Source of the DNA: Hydrangea macrophylla
Taxonomy: Eukaryota > Streptophyta > Magnoliopsida > Cornales > Hydrangeaceae
Direction of reading: 5' to 3'
DNA length: 64,000 nt
Assembly (NCBI GenBank): GCA_033977485.1
Contig: CM066984.1
Coordinates: 31,415,501 to 31,479,500 of the forward strand
Shown here piece after piece: positions 46,600-57,835 of the stretch (the stretch's first letter is position 1; the number at the start of each line of letters is the position of its first letter). Below the pieces are notes generated by a model. It did not search any database. It had not been told where the DNA came from and worked only from the letters and a program-made list of their open reading frames with translations. Made by a program: the position numbers and the translations under genes.

Positions 46600-47756
46600 A
46601 TAGAGATGAGTTGAGATATTTCACAACTCTTAACCTAAATTTCAAGAGGAGGCCAAAAGGGGGGCTAGAGGGAGATTTAGGAGTTTAGAGCTTTGCGACG
46701 CCAAACGACGACCTTCCGTCAGTATGTTTTCTCCCAGATTTCATATTTGAGTTCCTCGAGGTAAGAGCTTCGTTTTGATATATGTTAGGACCTGTTTGGC
46801 TAAGTTTTCCGAAAAGTTATTTTCTAGAATTTTTCATAAAAGTTGATAAATGGAATTCTGATCCATAGGAATTGTACTAGACGGACTTCTGCACGTTCTT
46901 TGTGCACGGGTTTTCTTCAGATTGAATTATAGGAGCGTAAATCGGAGGTGAGTGATTCAACTATGTTTTGGAATGATTTCTTGGCATGTATTCATGTTAT
47001 GTTTGAATAGCATGTATTAATTCCTAGAGATATATTGTGTAGTTCATATTGGGCATTCATATTGATAAGTAGGCTCAATAGCACGGTGATATGTTTTAAT
47101 TACCGCGAGCATGGTGATATGTATTTGAGCATGTTAAGTTGCTTATTTGGGTCAGAAGGAGCACGTGGTCACCGTGCCATTTTGTGGAGCCGATATAGGC
47201 ATTAAGGTCGCACGATTGTTTGTAGAATCGTGGGTCTTACCCTTTCGCGTGGACTTATTGGCGAGGAGTCGCGGATTGGGAATATGGACGGGCACGTGAG
47301 TCTCCGGCGACTAGTATGAAATGTAGAGATGTGAATGCGGACATGTTTATCATTCATGTGCATATGTTGTTTTATTCACTAAGCTTTAGCTTAAACAAAT
47401 CGAAATATGTGTGGTTATTCAAATAACCATTTCAGGTGTAAATGCTGGCGAGGAATCGCAGAAGTGAGCACGAGGGTTGGGAGTTCGCTTGGGAGGCAAC
47501 TTGTAATGTTAACCATGTAGTTTTGGGATCCTAGAAATGTTGTAATAAGAATTTCTATTGTCTTAACTTATGTTTAATTTGGTATGATAGAATGAATCTT
47601 GAACGTTGTATTAGGCTATAACATGTTGTAATATTACTTTAGAAATGTTTTAATATAGCTAGGATTACTTTGGCTTGAGTTTGGATTGAATGGTTGATCA
47701 TTAGTGATAGTTAGAAAGCTTTTAAAACTTGTTTTTCTGCAGTTTGGGCTGCTGCC

Positions 47757-47956
47757 AGGGGAGCAGTCGATTGAGCAGTCGACTGAACCCCTGGGCCTGT
47801 TAGCCACTGCTTCATTTTTTAGCAAAAGCAGTCGACTGGACCCCAGGGCAGTCGACTGGACCCCTCAGCAGTCGACTGGATCTCCAGTTTCAGTCGACTG
47901 AAATTTGTCATAAAAATCCCTGCCCGCCTCCGTCGACTGAGCAGTCGACTGAACCT
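47757..47956. repeat. CAGTCGACTG palindrome cluster
   Basis: About eight copies of the 10-bp palindrome CAGTCGACTG or one-base variants, spaced 12-30 bp, joined by phrases such as GACCCCAGGG. The matching cluster in the 3' LTR is at 54637-54832, with one 12-bp unit missing at one place and one gained at another. Confidence 0.9.
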
Positions 47957-48096
47957 CTGGTTTTAAAATGTGTTTTGTTTTCCGCTGCGTGTGTTCTTCA
48001 AACCTAATTTTTGGGAACGTTAATGAATTGGTTTAGCCTCGGTGGCGTGCCACGGGCTCCGGTTCCGCTAATGTGGGACCGGGCTGTGACATTTAG

Positions 48097-48109
48097 TGGT
48101 ATCAGAGCC
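48097..48109 (+). other. Gypsy B primer-binding site, initiator tRNA-Met
   Basis: TGGTATCAGAGCC lies five bases after the 5' LTR. Canonical. Confidence 0.93.
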
Positions 48110-48320
48110 TAAGTTTAGAGCCTTGGGAACGAGTGACGTTATATATGCTGAGCGACGTTGAGTGGAGTGTGTAATTGTAAAGATAATGGTTATCATTGTA
48201 TAAATGCTTCATGCATTAGCATTTGTTGATTGTGATGAGCTGTGCACATATATCTATATTGTGGCATAGCATGCATGGTCATTATGCATTGAACTCAACA
48301 GGAGAAATATTTGAAACGTT

Positions 48321-50276
48321 ATGGCTGATCCACCAAGAGAATTGTCACCGCATTCGCGGATGGACCAAATAGTGAATATGGTGGAAAATTTCATACAAGC
48401 GGTAAGTGAAAGAGAACAGATGAACGTTCAGCCTCCACAAGTGGAAATTCGTTATGTCAATGCACCATCGGCACCGCGACCTCAACACACAATCGTGGAA
48501 CAGTTTCATAAGCGAAAACCGACGTTGTATCATGGGCAAGTTGACATAGACTTGGCCGATCATTGGATGATGGACATGGAAAGACATTTCCGTCAGGTAA
48601 TATGTACCGACGAGGAAAAAATTTTGTGCGCATCCGATACGTGGATGGGCGAAGCATTGGATTGGTGGAACAACGTGCTTGAACAAGGGAAACCAACTAC
48701 GTGGGAAGCATTTAAAGAGGAATTCAACAAACGTTTCTTCCCGCAATCTGCTTATACTCAGAAACGTCAAGAGTTTGCGACTTTGATTCAGGGAGATATG
48801 ACCGTAGGTGAGTATGTTTCTCGTTTCAATGCCTTGTTACGATTTGGGAAAACTACCATTCCGACTGATAGGGATAAAGCTTGAAAGTTTGAGGAAGGGC
48901 TTAGAGAGAATATCCGTGGCCGTGTGGACATGTTGCAACACCCGACCGTTTCTCTCGTTGAGGAAGCTGCCCGTATTGCTGAGAAAAGTGTCGACAGATA
49001 TCGACAGGGACAACAAGGAAAGAGACCCAATGACAATAGGAGCAAGAGTCAAGGGAATGCGAAGAAACCGTTTACGCAAGGTTCGGGATCATATATGAGT
49101 AGCCAAGGAGGGAGTACGTTCATGGGGGACCCGAGACCGTTGTGTCCAACATGTAACCTGCGACACAGAGGAACCTGTTATCAATTGATCACTTGCTATA
49201 TTTGTAAACAATTGGGGCATGTGTCTAGAAATTGTCCCTTGAACGCGAATTTGACTACACCAAACACAACCTCGAATGCCAAGAGCTATAACCCAGAAAT
49301 GAGAGGAAAATGTTTTGAGTGTGGACAACCGGGACACATAGCAAAGAACTGTCCGAGTAAGAGACAATCGGGAATGAGTACCGGGGCATCGAGTGTGCCA
49401 AGCGGATCAAGGGTAGAACCTCGAATAGATAAAGGGAAAGGAGTCGCGCAACAACAAGGACGATACTTCCAACTCAGGCCGGGGAATACGGATGATACCG
49501 TCGTATCAGGTATTCTTCCTATTTGTTCGTATCCTGCACGTATACTTATGGATTCTGGTTCAACGCATTCATTTGTATCACGTGATTTTGTTAAGCATTT
49601 AACTGTTAAGTCAGAACCGCTAGGATATGACTTGTGTGTATCATTGCCTAGTAGTGAACCGTTAGTTACTTCTTCGATATTCAAGTCATGTGAGATCAAG
49701 ATAGGTGATAAAGTCTTGAGCGTTGATTTGATTCCATTGACGGTGAATTACTTTGATGTTATCTTGGGTATGGATTGGTTATCGGTTAATCAAGCCAAAA
49801 TCGATTGTGAACAGAAACGGGTTAGTTTTTATCCGTCAGGACGACAAGAGTTTACTTTTCAAGGTAAGGGAGTGATCGTACCGCCGTACTTGATATCGGC
49901 GATTCAAGCAAGTAAGATGTTGAGGAAGGGTTGTTCGGGTTTCTTATGTTCAATTATCGACACGCGAGTTCTTGGACCACTAATAGAAGACATTTCAGTA
50001 GTTCGAGAATTTTTAGATGTTTTTCCCGATGAGTTACCCGACGTATTGATTGAAAGAGAGCTTGAGTTCACAATAGAAGTAGTACCAGGGTCACAACCGG
50101 TATCCAAAGCACCATACCGAATGGCACCGATAGAGTTGAAAGAATTGAAAGTTCAGTTAGAAGAACTATTGGAGAAGGGTTTTATCCGACCGAGTGTTTC
50201 GCCGTGGGGAGCTCCAGTCTTGTTTGTGAAGAAGAAGATGGAACAATGCGCATGTGCATCGACTACCGAGAGTTGA
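48321..50276 (+). pseudogene. gag-pol: Gypsy B Gag, protease and start of RT, one in-frame stop
   Basis: One reading frame from ATG 48321 to 50276, interrupted only by TGA at 48882-48884 (codon 188). Gag core: LADHWMMDMERHF, LDWWNNVLE, EEFNKRFFPQSAY and VGEYVSRFNALLRFG. Zinc knuckles CYICKQLGHVSRNC (near 49195) and CFECGQPGHIAKNC (near 49312). The protease active site is MDSGSTHSF (49548-49574), with VILGMDWLS downstream. The RT leader runs through [16 protein letters not shown] and the frame is lost at about 50228-50240, in an A/G-rich run, by one missing base relative to the family. Gag and Pol share one frame in this family, so a single polyprotein is expected. Confidence 0.92.
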
Positions 50277-50914
50277 ATAAGTTGACCGTCAAGAACAAGT
50301 ATCCGTTGCCGCGAATAGATGACTTGTTTGATCAGTTACAAGGGGCTCAGGTATTTTCGAAGATCGACTTGAGATCCGGTTACCATCAGTTGAAAGTCAA
50401 AGAGGAAGATGTTGAGAAGACAGCTTTCAGGACTCGATATGGTCACTTTGAATTTTTGGTCATGCCGTTTGGAGTGACTAATGCACCAGCTGCTTTCATG
50501 GACTTGATGAACCGTGTTTTCAAAGATTATTTAGATGAGTTCGTTATCGTGTTCATAGATGACATCCTAATCTACTCCAAAAGCGTAGAAGATCACGAGT
50601 ATCATTTGCGATTAGCTTTACAACGATTGCGTGAAAAGAGATTATTCGGCAAATTGAAGAAGTGTGAGTTTTGGTTGACTGAGATAGCTTTTCTTAGACA
50701 TATTGTATCAGCTAAAGGAATTTCTGTAGACCCTCAGAAGATAGAAGCAGTTACCAACTGGGTGAGACCAACGAATGTGACAGACATCAGAAGTTTTCTA
50801 GGATTAGCTGGGTATTACCGGAGATTTGTAAAAGACTTTTCGCGTATAGCAATGCCGATAACGCAGTTAATGAGGAAAGATATTGCTTTTGTTTGGAGTC
50901 CAGAATGTGAATAA
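50204..50914 (+). pseudogene. pol: Gypsy B reverse transcriptase, shifted frame
   Basis: Continuation of pol in the next frame. [56 protein letters not shown] and LTNAP-type sequence ([16 protein letters not shown]), then the active site [11 protein letters not shown] (Asp pair at 50558-50563). The connection region has [19 protein letters not shown]. It stops at TAA 50912-50914, in frame with the next piece. All catalytic residues of RT are present. The annotated start is only where the shifted frame opens, not a real initiation site. Confidence 0.92.
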
Positions 50915-52888
50915 AGTTTCCAAGAGTTGAAGGGTCGACTAGTGAAAGCACCAATATTAGCCGTTCCATCAGGGACTGAAGGATTTATTATTTACTGTGA
51001 TGCTTTATATAGAGGTTTAGGTTGCGTTCTTATGCAAGGTGATAAAGTTATTGCGTATGCATCAAGACAACTTAGACCGCACGAGAAGAATTATCCAACA
51101 CATGATCTAGAATTGGCCGCCGTGATTTTTGCATTGAAGATTTGGCGTCATTATCTATACGGAGAAAAATGTGAGATATATACGGACCACAAGAGTCTGA
51201 AGTACTTGTTTACACAACGAGATTTGAATATGCGGCAAAGGAGATGGTTAGAGTTAATGAAGGACTATGACTTGTCAATTCAGTATCATCCGGGCAAAGC
51301 GAATGTCGTCGCCGACGCTCTTAGTCGTAAGGCACCAACCAATACCGCATCAGATTTAACTTCTCAGAAAGAACTGATACGAGATATGGAGAATTTGGAG
51401 CTTGAAGTGATACCGAGGATTGAAAGTGGTTTGATGTCGACGATGGTGGCACAACCACTCTTGATTCACGAGATCACGGAGAAACAACTTCAAGACGTGG
51501 CTTTGAAGAAGATTTGTGATGAGATTCCAATGGGTAAACAACCAGGATTTACGTTTGAGAACAATGTGTTGAGATTGAGGGGTAAAATTTGTGTACCTAG
51601 CGGGAAGGAGTTGAAACGGAACATCCTAGAGGAAGCACACAATACGAAGTATACCGTTCACCCGGGAAGCACCAAGATGTATAGAGATTTGCGACATGTT
51701 TATTGGTGGCCGGGAATGAAGAGGGAAATAGCACGATATGTTTCACGTTGTACTAGTTGTCAACAAGTAAAGGCCGAACGCCAAGTACCTTCAGGATTGC
51801 TACAACCGTTACCGATAGCCGAGTGGAAATGGGAGCATATAACAATGGATTTTGTTAGTGGGTTTCCGAGATCGAAGAGATCGAACACTATTATTTGGGT
51901 GATCGTTGATCGTTTGACGAAGTCGTCGCACTTCCTACCACTTCGAACGACTAAGCCGATGACGTTAGCTAAGTTGTATATTCGCGAAATTGTGAGACTA
52001 CATAGTATCCCAGTTTCTATCGTTTCGGACAGGGATAGTAGTTTTACATCGAAGTTTTGGAGAGCCTTGCAAGAAGCAATGGGTACCAAATTGCACTTTA
52101 GTACAGCTTTTCATCCTCAGACCGATGGTCAATCAGAAAGAGTAATCCAGATTTTGGAAGACATGCTTAGGCTATGTGTACTTAATTTTCAGGGTGATTG
52201 GGAAGACCATTTGCCGTTGATTGAGTTTGCATATAACAACAGTTTTCAGTCGAGTATTGGGATGGCTCCTTATGAAGCTTTATATGGTCGTGTATGTCGT
52301 TCACCGATTAGTTGGACGGAAGTCGGAGAAAGAAAGATTGAAGGGCCAAAAATTGTACAAGAGACGACGGATAAGATAAAGGTAATTCGACAACGGTTAC
52401 TGACAGCCCAGAGTAGGTATAAGAGTTATGCCGACAAGCGCAGACGACCGTTGGAATTTGATGTAGGAGACTTAGTGTATTTGAAGGTGTCACCTTCAAA
52501 GGGAATAACCGGATTTGGTAGATACGGGAAACTCAATCCGAGATTTGTAGGACCTTTTGAAATCATTGGAAAGGTTGGACCCGTAGCTTATCGTTTGAAC
52601 TTGCCGAGCGAGTATGCTCAAGTTCATAACGTGTTTCATGTATCGTTGTTACGCAAACAATTAGTGGAAGATAGAGATCAAGTGATGACTCCGACGCCGA
52701 ATGAGATTCAGAGTGATTTAACGTATGCCGCATATCCGATAGAGATCTTAGATCGAAAGGATCAAGTCTTACGAAATAAAGTAATATCGAAAGTGAAAGT
52801 GTTATGGCGTAGTCAAACTACGGAAGAGATGATGTGGGAGATAGAAGATGAGATGCGTACTCAGTATCCGCACCTTTTCGAGACATGA
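50915..52888 (+). pseudogene. pol: Gypsy B RNase H, integrase and chromodomain-like tail
   Basis: Same frame as the preceding RT piece. RNase [18 protein letters not shown] (first Asp), [29 protein letters not shown] and [13 protein letters not shown]. Integrase: zinc part [15 protein letters not shown] with [13 protein letters not shown]; core Asp in [12 protein letters not shown], second Asp in [12 protein letters not shown], Glu in [12 protein letters not shown], so DDE is intact. The C-terminal part has [26 protein letters not shown] and [15 protein letters not shown]. The tail [21 protein letters not shown] is chromodomain-like, as in chromoviruses that target chromatin marks. Over 650 residues without a lesion. 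The stop at 52886-52888 is the natural end. Confidence 0.93.
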
Positions 52889-52914
52889 GGTATAAGTTTG
52901 GGGACAAACTTCTT

Positions 52915-52928
52915 TTAAGGGGGAGAGT
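52915..52928 (+). other. Gypsy B polypurine tract
   Basis: TTAAGGGGGAGAGT directly before the 3' LTR, the standard PPT of this group. Confidence 0.85.
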
Positions 52929-52930
52929 AT

Positions 52931-54966
52931 TATAACACCCACTTTTGTGTTATTGCATTTGTATCATATTGTCATGCATGATAATGTGATGTGGCGTGTC
53001 CTATGACACATGGTTGAGTGAGTTTTGAGTCACGAGTTGATTTGGGTGTCTGTATTAGAGAACCCTCTGAAACTGTGGTGATTTAGAATTTTGTTGTTGT
53101 GACGTCTCTCCGAGTGTGAGACGGTCACTGTGGAATACTTTAAATGTCTATCTGAAAATAAATGTTTACCTGTGTATTTCAATATCTGTATTATTTTCTG
53201 TTGTAGAATTTATTTCTGTTGTTAGATTTAGTATCCTGGTGAGGACGAATTAACACGCTATTAATTTGGTAGGCTAATTAGCAACTTCGGAAACGTCATA
53301 TAGAAATTCGCGTTTTAGCAACCAAACGAAACTTAGTCGAAAACTTTTATAATTTTGAGGTTTTACTCGTAAAGCTATGAATAAGCTGTATAGGAAGTTT
53401 CAGAGACTGATTAGGAGTTTTGAAAACTCGCGGGGAGGTAAACGTAATTCCCCGAGAATGTTGCCTATATATAGATAGAGATGAGTTGAGATATTTCACA
53501 ACTCTTAACCTAAATTCCAAGAGGAGGCCAAAAGGGGGGCTAGAGAGAGATTTAGGAGTTTAGAGCTTTGCGACGCCAAACGACGACCTTCCGTCAGTTT
53601 GTTTTCTCCCAGATTTCATATTTGAGTTCCTCGAGGTAAGAGCTTCGTTTTGATATATGTTAGGGCCTGTTTGGCTAAGTTTTCCGAAAAGTTATTTTCT
53701 AGAATTTTTCATAAAAGTTGATAAATGGAATTCTGATCCATAGGAATTGTACTAGACGGACTTCTGCACGTTCTTTGTGCACGGGTTTTCTTCAGATTGA
53801 ATTATAGGAGCGTAAATCGGAGGTGAGTGATTCAACTATGTTTTGGAATGATTTCTTGGCATGTATTCATGTTATGTTTGAATAGCATGTATTAATTCCT
53901 AGAGATATATTGTGTAGTTCATATTGGGCATTCATATTGATAAGTAGGCTCAATAGCACGGTGATATGTTTTAATTACCGCGAGCATGGTGATATGTATT
54001 TGAGCATGTTAAGTTGCTTATTTGGGTCAGAAGGAGCACGTGGTCACCGTGCCATTTTGTGGAGCCGATATAGGCATTAAGGTCGCACGATTGTTTGTAG
54101 AATCGTGGGTCTTACCCTTTCGCGTGGACTTATTGGCGAGGAGTCGCGGATTGGGAATATGGACGGGCACGTGAGTCTCCGGAGACTAGTATGAAATGTA
54201 GAGATGTGAATGCGGACATGTTTATCATTCATGTGCATATGTTGTTTTATTCACTAAGCTTTAGCTTAAACAAATCGAAATATGTGTGGTTATTCAAATA
54301 ACCATTTCAGGTGTAAATGCTGGCGAGGAATCGCAGAAGTGATCACGAGGGTTGGGAGTTCGCTTGGGAGGCAACTTGTAATGTTAACCATGTAGTTTTG
54401 GGATCCTAGAAATGTTGTAATAAGAATTTCTATTGTCTTAACTTATGTTTAATTTGGTATGATAGAATGAATCTTGAACGTTATATTAGGCTATAACATG
54501 TTGTAATATTACTTTAGAAATGTTTTAATACAGCTAGGATTACTTTGGCTTGAGTTTGGATTGAATGGTTGATCATTAGTGATAGTTAGAAAGCTTTTAA
54601 AACTTGTTTTTCTGCAGTTTAGGCTGCTGCCAGGGGAGCAGTCGACTGAACCCCTGGGCCTGTTAGCCACTGCTTCATTTTTTAGCAAAAGCAGTCGACT
54701 GGACCCCAGGGCAGTCGACTGGACCCCTCAGCAGTCGACTGGATCTCCAGTTTCAGTCGACTGAAATTTGTCATAAAAATCCCTGCCCGCCTCCGTCGAC
54801 TGAGCAGTCGACTGAGCAGTCGACTGAACCTCTAGTTTTAAAATGTGTTTTGTTTTCCGCTGCGTGTGTTCTTCAAACCTAATTTTTGGGAACGTTAATG
54901 AATTGGTTTAGCCTCGGTGGCGTGCCACGGGCTCCGGTTCCGCTATTGTGGGACCGGGCTGTGACA
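52931..54966 (+). repeat. Gypsy B 3' LTR
   Basis: Starts TATAACACCC, ends GGGCTGTGACA, then TSD ATATG (54967-54971). Same length as the 5' LTR because two 12-bp differences in the palindrome cluster cancel. Confidence 0.93.
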
Positions 54967-55509
54967 ATATGTTCAAAACCTTATGAACATGACATATCCA
55001 AGATACCCAGGTGTTGATCTTTTATAGACCTCATTGATTGGTAAGTGAAAGCAGCCATATCCACAGTTTGTGTTCATAATCGTCTCAAAATTGAGAACAC
55101 GTACCTTATACAAGTTATGAGTTCCTATCGATTGTTGCCAATCTTAAATGTCAATAGGAAAGCTCAAGTCCTTCAATGCACTATAAGCACTAGCATATTA
55201 ACTAAGACTTAAACTTTAGTGACTGAGATTAATCACTCCATCCAATGGTATTTAATCATGCTACAGCATAAACCTGATGAGAATTCCAGTCTCATCATCT
55301 ACTGTGACAAGTTCTATGTATCAAAGAATATTAATTCGTATCTCACTTGTATGTATCCCATACACACACGAATTACCTATTATGATACTTAAGGATTAAA
55401 CAATCATCTCATGAAAGAAACATACACAATGAAATGTATACCTGATATCCATATATTAAAATTTCAATGTCTCATACAAAAGTAATGGTTTGAGGGCACA
55501 AACCCAACA

Positions 55510-55870
55510 AACTCCCACTTGCACTCACAACCATACAGGACTACATCTGAGACCTAGACTATCTAGATGATGATCAAAGACCTTCTGTGGCAAGGCCTTT
55601 GTAAACGAATCAACAAGATTGTCAGTAGTGGCAATCTTGGTGATAGTCACATCTCCATGTTGAATAATATCTCGGATAAGATGATATTTCTGCTCTACGT
55701 ATCTCACTTGTATGTATCCCATACACACACGAATTACCTACTATGATACTTAAGGACTAAACAATCATCTCATGAAAGAAGCATACACAATGAAATGTAA
55801 AGTTGATATCCATATATTAAAATGAAATGTCTCATACATAAAGTAAAGGTTTGAGGGCACAAACCCAACA
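55510..55870 (-). repeat. Chimeric extra copia end: internal 3' piece plus partial LTR
   Basis: After the copia 5' LTR end at 55509, the sequence does not leave the element. 55510-55697 repeats the copia PPT and pol 3' end (it matches 37229-about 37415). From about 55698 it jumps into LTR sequence (it matches 55336-55509) and ends ACCCAACA at 55870, followed by GGATT, the partner of the left TSD. So this end has LTR tail, pol end, PPT and full LTR in sense order. Confidence 0.85.
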
Positions 55871-55875
55871 GGATT

Positions 55876-56363
55876 CTCATCATCTTGTATCGGCTCAAGC
55901 TTTGGGTCCTCCGGCTGATCTTGGGGCTCTAGAATTGGTACGCTGGGTATTGATGATGCTATCTGTGCTGCAGGTGCTGGCGGAATGGGTCCTCTATGAA
56001 TAACTCACAACTTAATCACACCCATCCCTAGCTTGCTCTGCACCAGTCTTGGCGAAATGATATGCGTCAATATGTATTTGTGTCGAATGAGTCCGTCCGT
56101 TGACATAGAGCACCTTCTGTATATCCTCCTCTAAATAATGACTAGCTATTTAACGTAGTAACACTCAAGGTCAGTGGGCTCTGTAGTGTCCCCATGGATC
56201 ACGTGTGCTCCATAAGGGTCATCCATGAACCTATAAAAATTGGGATCTATGCTAACTTACAAAGAAAACTATCTATCATCAGAGGGATGAACTTATCTTA
56301 AACTCATATAATGCTAGGACCAGATTGTGTGGGACAATTAGTGAACAAAAGTATCAAACCTAA
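55876..56363 (-). pseudogene. Gypsy A leader ORF, upstream part
   Basis: Minus strand. It continues the acidic leader reading from 35752 across the copia insertion. From about 56110 down it reads LIRHKYILTHIISPRLVQSKLG, then a stop, HRGPIPPAPAAQ and an Asp/Glu/Pro-rich stretch (PEDPKLEPIQDDE). No domain recognised. Its position between PBS and gag suggests an extra 5' ORF or Gag leader peptide. Confidence 0.5.
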
Positions 56364-56376
56364 GGCTCTAATATCA
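56364..56376 (-). other. Gypsy A primer-binding site, decayed
   Basis: The minus strand reads TGATATTAGAGCC, two transitions away from the iMet PBS TGGTATCAGAGCC, eight bases from the LTR end. Confidence 0.75.
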
Positions 56377-56994
56377 AAAAATCATGTCACGCCCTGGAAC
56401 AGAGAAAATAGAGAAAATAAATTTCCTTTTTAGGTCCGAAGGGAATGACAGGTGAAAGTCACTAAATCGTCCACACCATACAGTACAAAGAGACAAAATA
56501 AACAAATCAGAGATATATTACAAAAGTGCTGGTTATCACAATAATCAGAGTTCGTGATAATGGGAAATATAAAAGGTTTGGAAGCAACATATCCTCAAGT
56601 ACCAATTATATAGGTCTACAAAAATAGAAACTAAAAAACTATCTGGTATTCAGTTGGCATAGACATAATCATCCGTGTAATAGTCTTCCCCAACCTCTCC
56701 AACTTTAGTAGATTCACCCTCGACGTAGCCCTCTTCTGGTAAATAGCCACTGTCATCCAATTCATTACCTGCAATAGCATAGACAGGGTAGGTTGGATGG
56801 GGAATGTCCACGCAATGAAGGCCGTCAGCTTATTAAAAGCTAAGTGAACGACAACTAATGTAGTCTCACAGATATAAAGTAGTTACCAGTTATGAACGAT
56901 ATATAGTAGTGATACTAATAATATCTTTCCTCTTTTATTCTGAACAACTTACTTAATTTTAACGCCTTTAAACCCTAAGACCGGCGGTACTAAC

Positions 56995-57188
56995 TAGGGG
57001 TGTAAACATGCGGTTTCGGTCAATTTTTTGGTTCTTTGTGTTTTTCAAAACTGACCAGTAGGTTTGGTTTTGGTCAGTTTTTTCGTTAGTTTTAGGTTAT
57101 ACGTACATTTTATAAACTGACCAATTAGTTTTTTTACCGGTCAATTTTGGTCAATTTTTGATTTTTTGGTTTTCTTGATCACCCCCAA
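56995..57188. mobile_element. Probable hAT-like MITE
   Basis: About 194 bp, starting TAGGGGTGTAAAC and ending ATCACCCCCAA, an imperfect terminal inverted repeat. The inside is made of GGTTTTGGTCAGTTTTTT-type runs typical of small plant hAT derivatives. Candidate 8-bp TSDs are GTACTAAC (56987-56994) and ATACTGAC (57188-57195), 6 of 8 matching. Too short to code for anything. Confidence 0.5.
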
Positions 57189-57667
57189 TACTGACCTTGA
57201 CTGACTACCATGAATTGATTATAGCATCATGACATGCTAGTGCTCTTGTTCACCGCTATTAAGAACTCTTACTATTCGCCGCTTTTCGAACTCTTGCGAA
57301 CACCATACATCGTTCTAATATAACGACTAACCTATGGATGTACCATTACTCTTCTTCCCCACTTTTAAAAACTCTTACTGTTCACCACTTTTAAGAACAC
57401 CTACGAGTACGGTATCTATATAGCTCTCACAACATATTCTGGGTCAATCCATGCTGCCTGCCTATTTGATTTAACATGAGCGAGTTATTAGCTCGACACA
57501 ACCTTTACTATCATACCAAACCTGAACACATTACTCAACCTACTATCTTGTTTCCATACCCCATTATCCCTTAATCCATATATCAAATAATGGAAATATA
57601 GAGCATTAATTAAACGACTAAGCATTGTGAATTATAAACTAAGAGGAAGCAACCATGTTCTGTTAAG

Positions 57668-57835
57668 TTCAATCGATTGAAGTCCTTTTGATCGATTAAA
57701 GAACATAAAGTTTGATCAATCAAAAGATTCTCAATCGATTGAGGTGGAGGTGGTCGCGATCGATTAAGTCATTTCGATCGTTTGAGACTCTGTGTATTCA
57801 ATCGATTGAACCTAGTTTGATTGATTGAAATTCGT
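57668..57835. repeat. TCAATCGATTGA palindrome cluster in gypsy A LTR
   Basis: Repeated motifs CAATCGATTG, TTTGATCGATTAAA, TTTGATCAATCAAA, and TCGATCG, about 15-25 bp apart. A second cluster at 58336-58492 has TTCGATCGATTGAA, GTTCAATCGATC, TTCGATTGCTTGAA and TTTGATCGCTTGAA. Confidence 0.8.

Larger units (their letters stand above)
46056..48091 (+). repeat. Gypsy B 5' LTR
   Basis: From TAAAACATCC to GGGCTGTGACA. TATA-like TATATATAG at 46591-46599. The LTR starts with TA rather than TG in both copies. Confidence 0.93.
46056..54966 (+). mobile_element. Gypsy B, nearly intact Ty3/gypsy chromovirus-type retrotransposon
   Basis: An 8,911-bp element with two 2,036-bp LTRs (46056-48091 and 52931-54966), an iMet PBS, gag-pol in the order Gag, protease, RT, RNase H, integrase, and a chromodomain-like tail, PPT and TSD ATATG. 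Side-by-side reading gives roughly two dozen LTR substitutions (about 1%), so a fairly recent insertion. Coding potential is lost through only three lesions: a TGA in gag, a one-base frameshift at the start of RT and a TAA between RT and RNase H. Its LTR carries CAGTCGACTG palindromes. Confidence 0.95.
45130..55509 (-). repeat. Copia 5' LTR, split by gypsy B
   Basis: Two pieces, 45130-46055 and 54972-55509, align with the 3' LTR 35758-37228. The gap is the gypsy B element with its ATATG duplication. The right piece ends ACCCAACA at 55509 and is followed by copia internal sequence, not by flanking DNA (see 55510-55870). Confidence 0.9.
35758..55870 (-). mobile_element. Ty1/copia retrotransposon, decayed, with two nested insertions
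   Basis: Minus strand. Order from right: chimeric 5' end (55510-55870), 5' LTR (45130-55509, split by gypsy B), PBS, leader (with a nested solo LTR), gag, integrase, RT, RNase H, PPT and 3' LTR (35758-37228). Integrase before RT defines Ty1/copia. Total span is 20.1 kb; removing the insertions leaves about 8 kb. The two LTRs differ visibly at many positions. All coding parts carry stops or frameshifts. Confidence 0.9.

Noticed and set aside
48345..49079. Several minus-strand frames of 80-141 residues
   Set aside because: They lie opposite the gypsy B gag and zinc-knuckle coding region, and the plus strand has clear conserved motifs.
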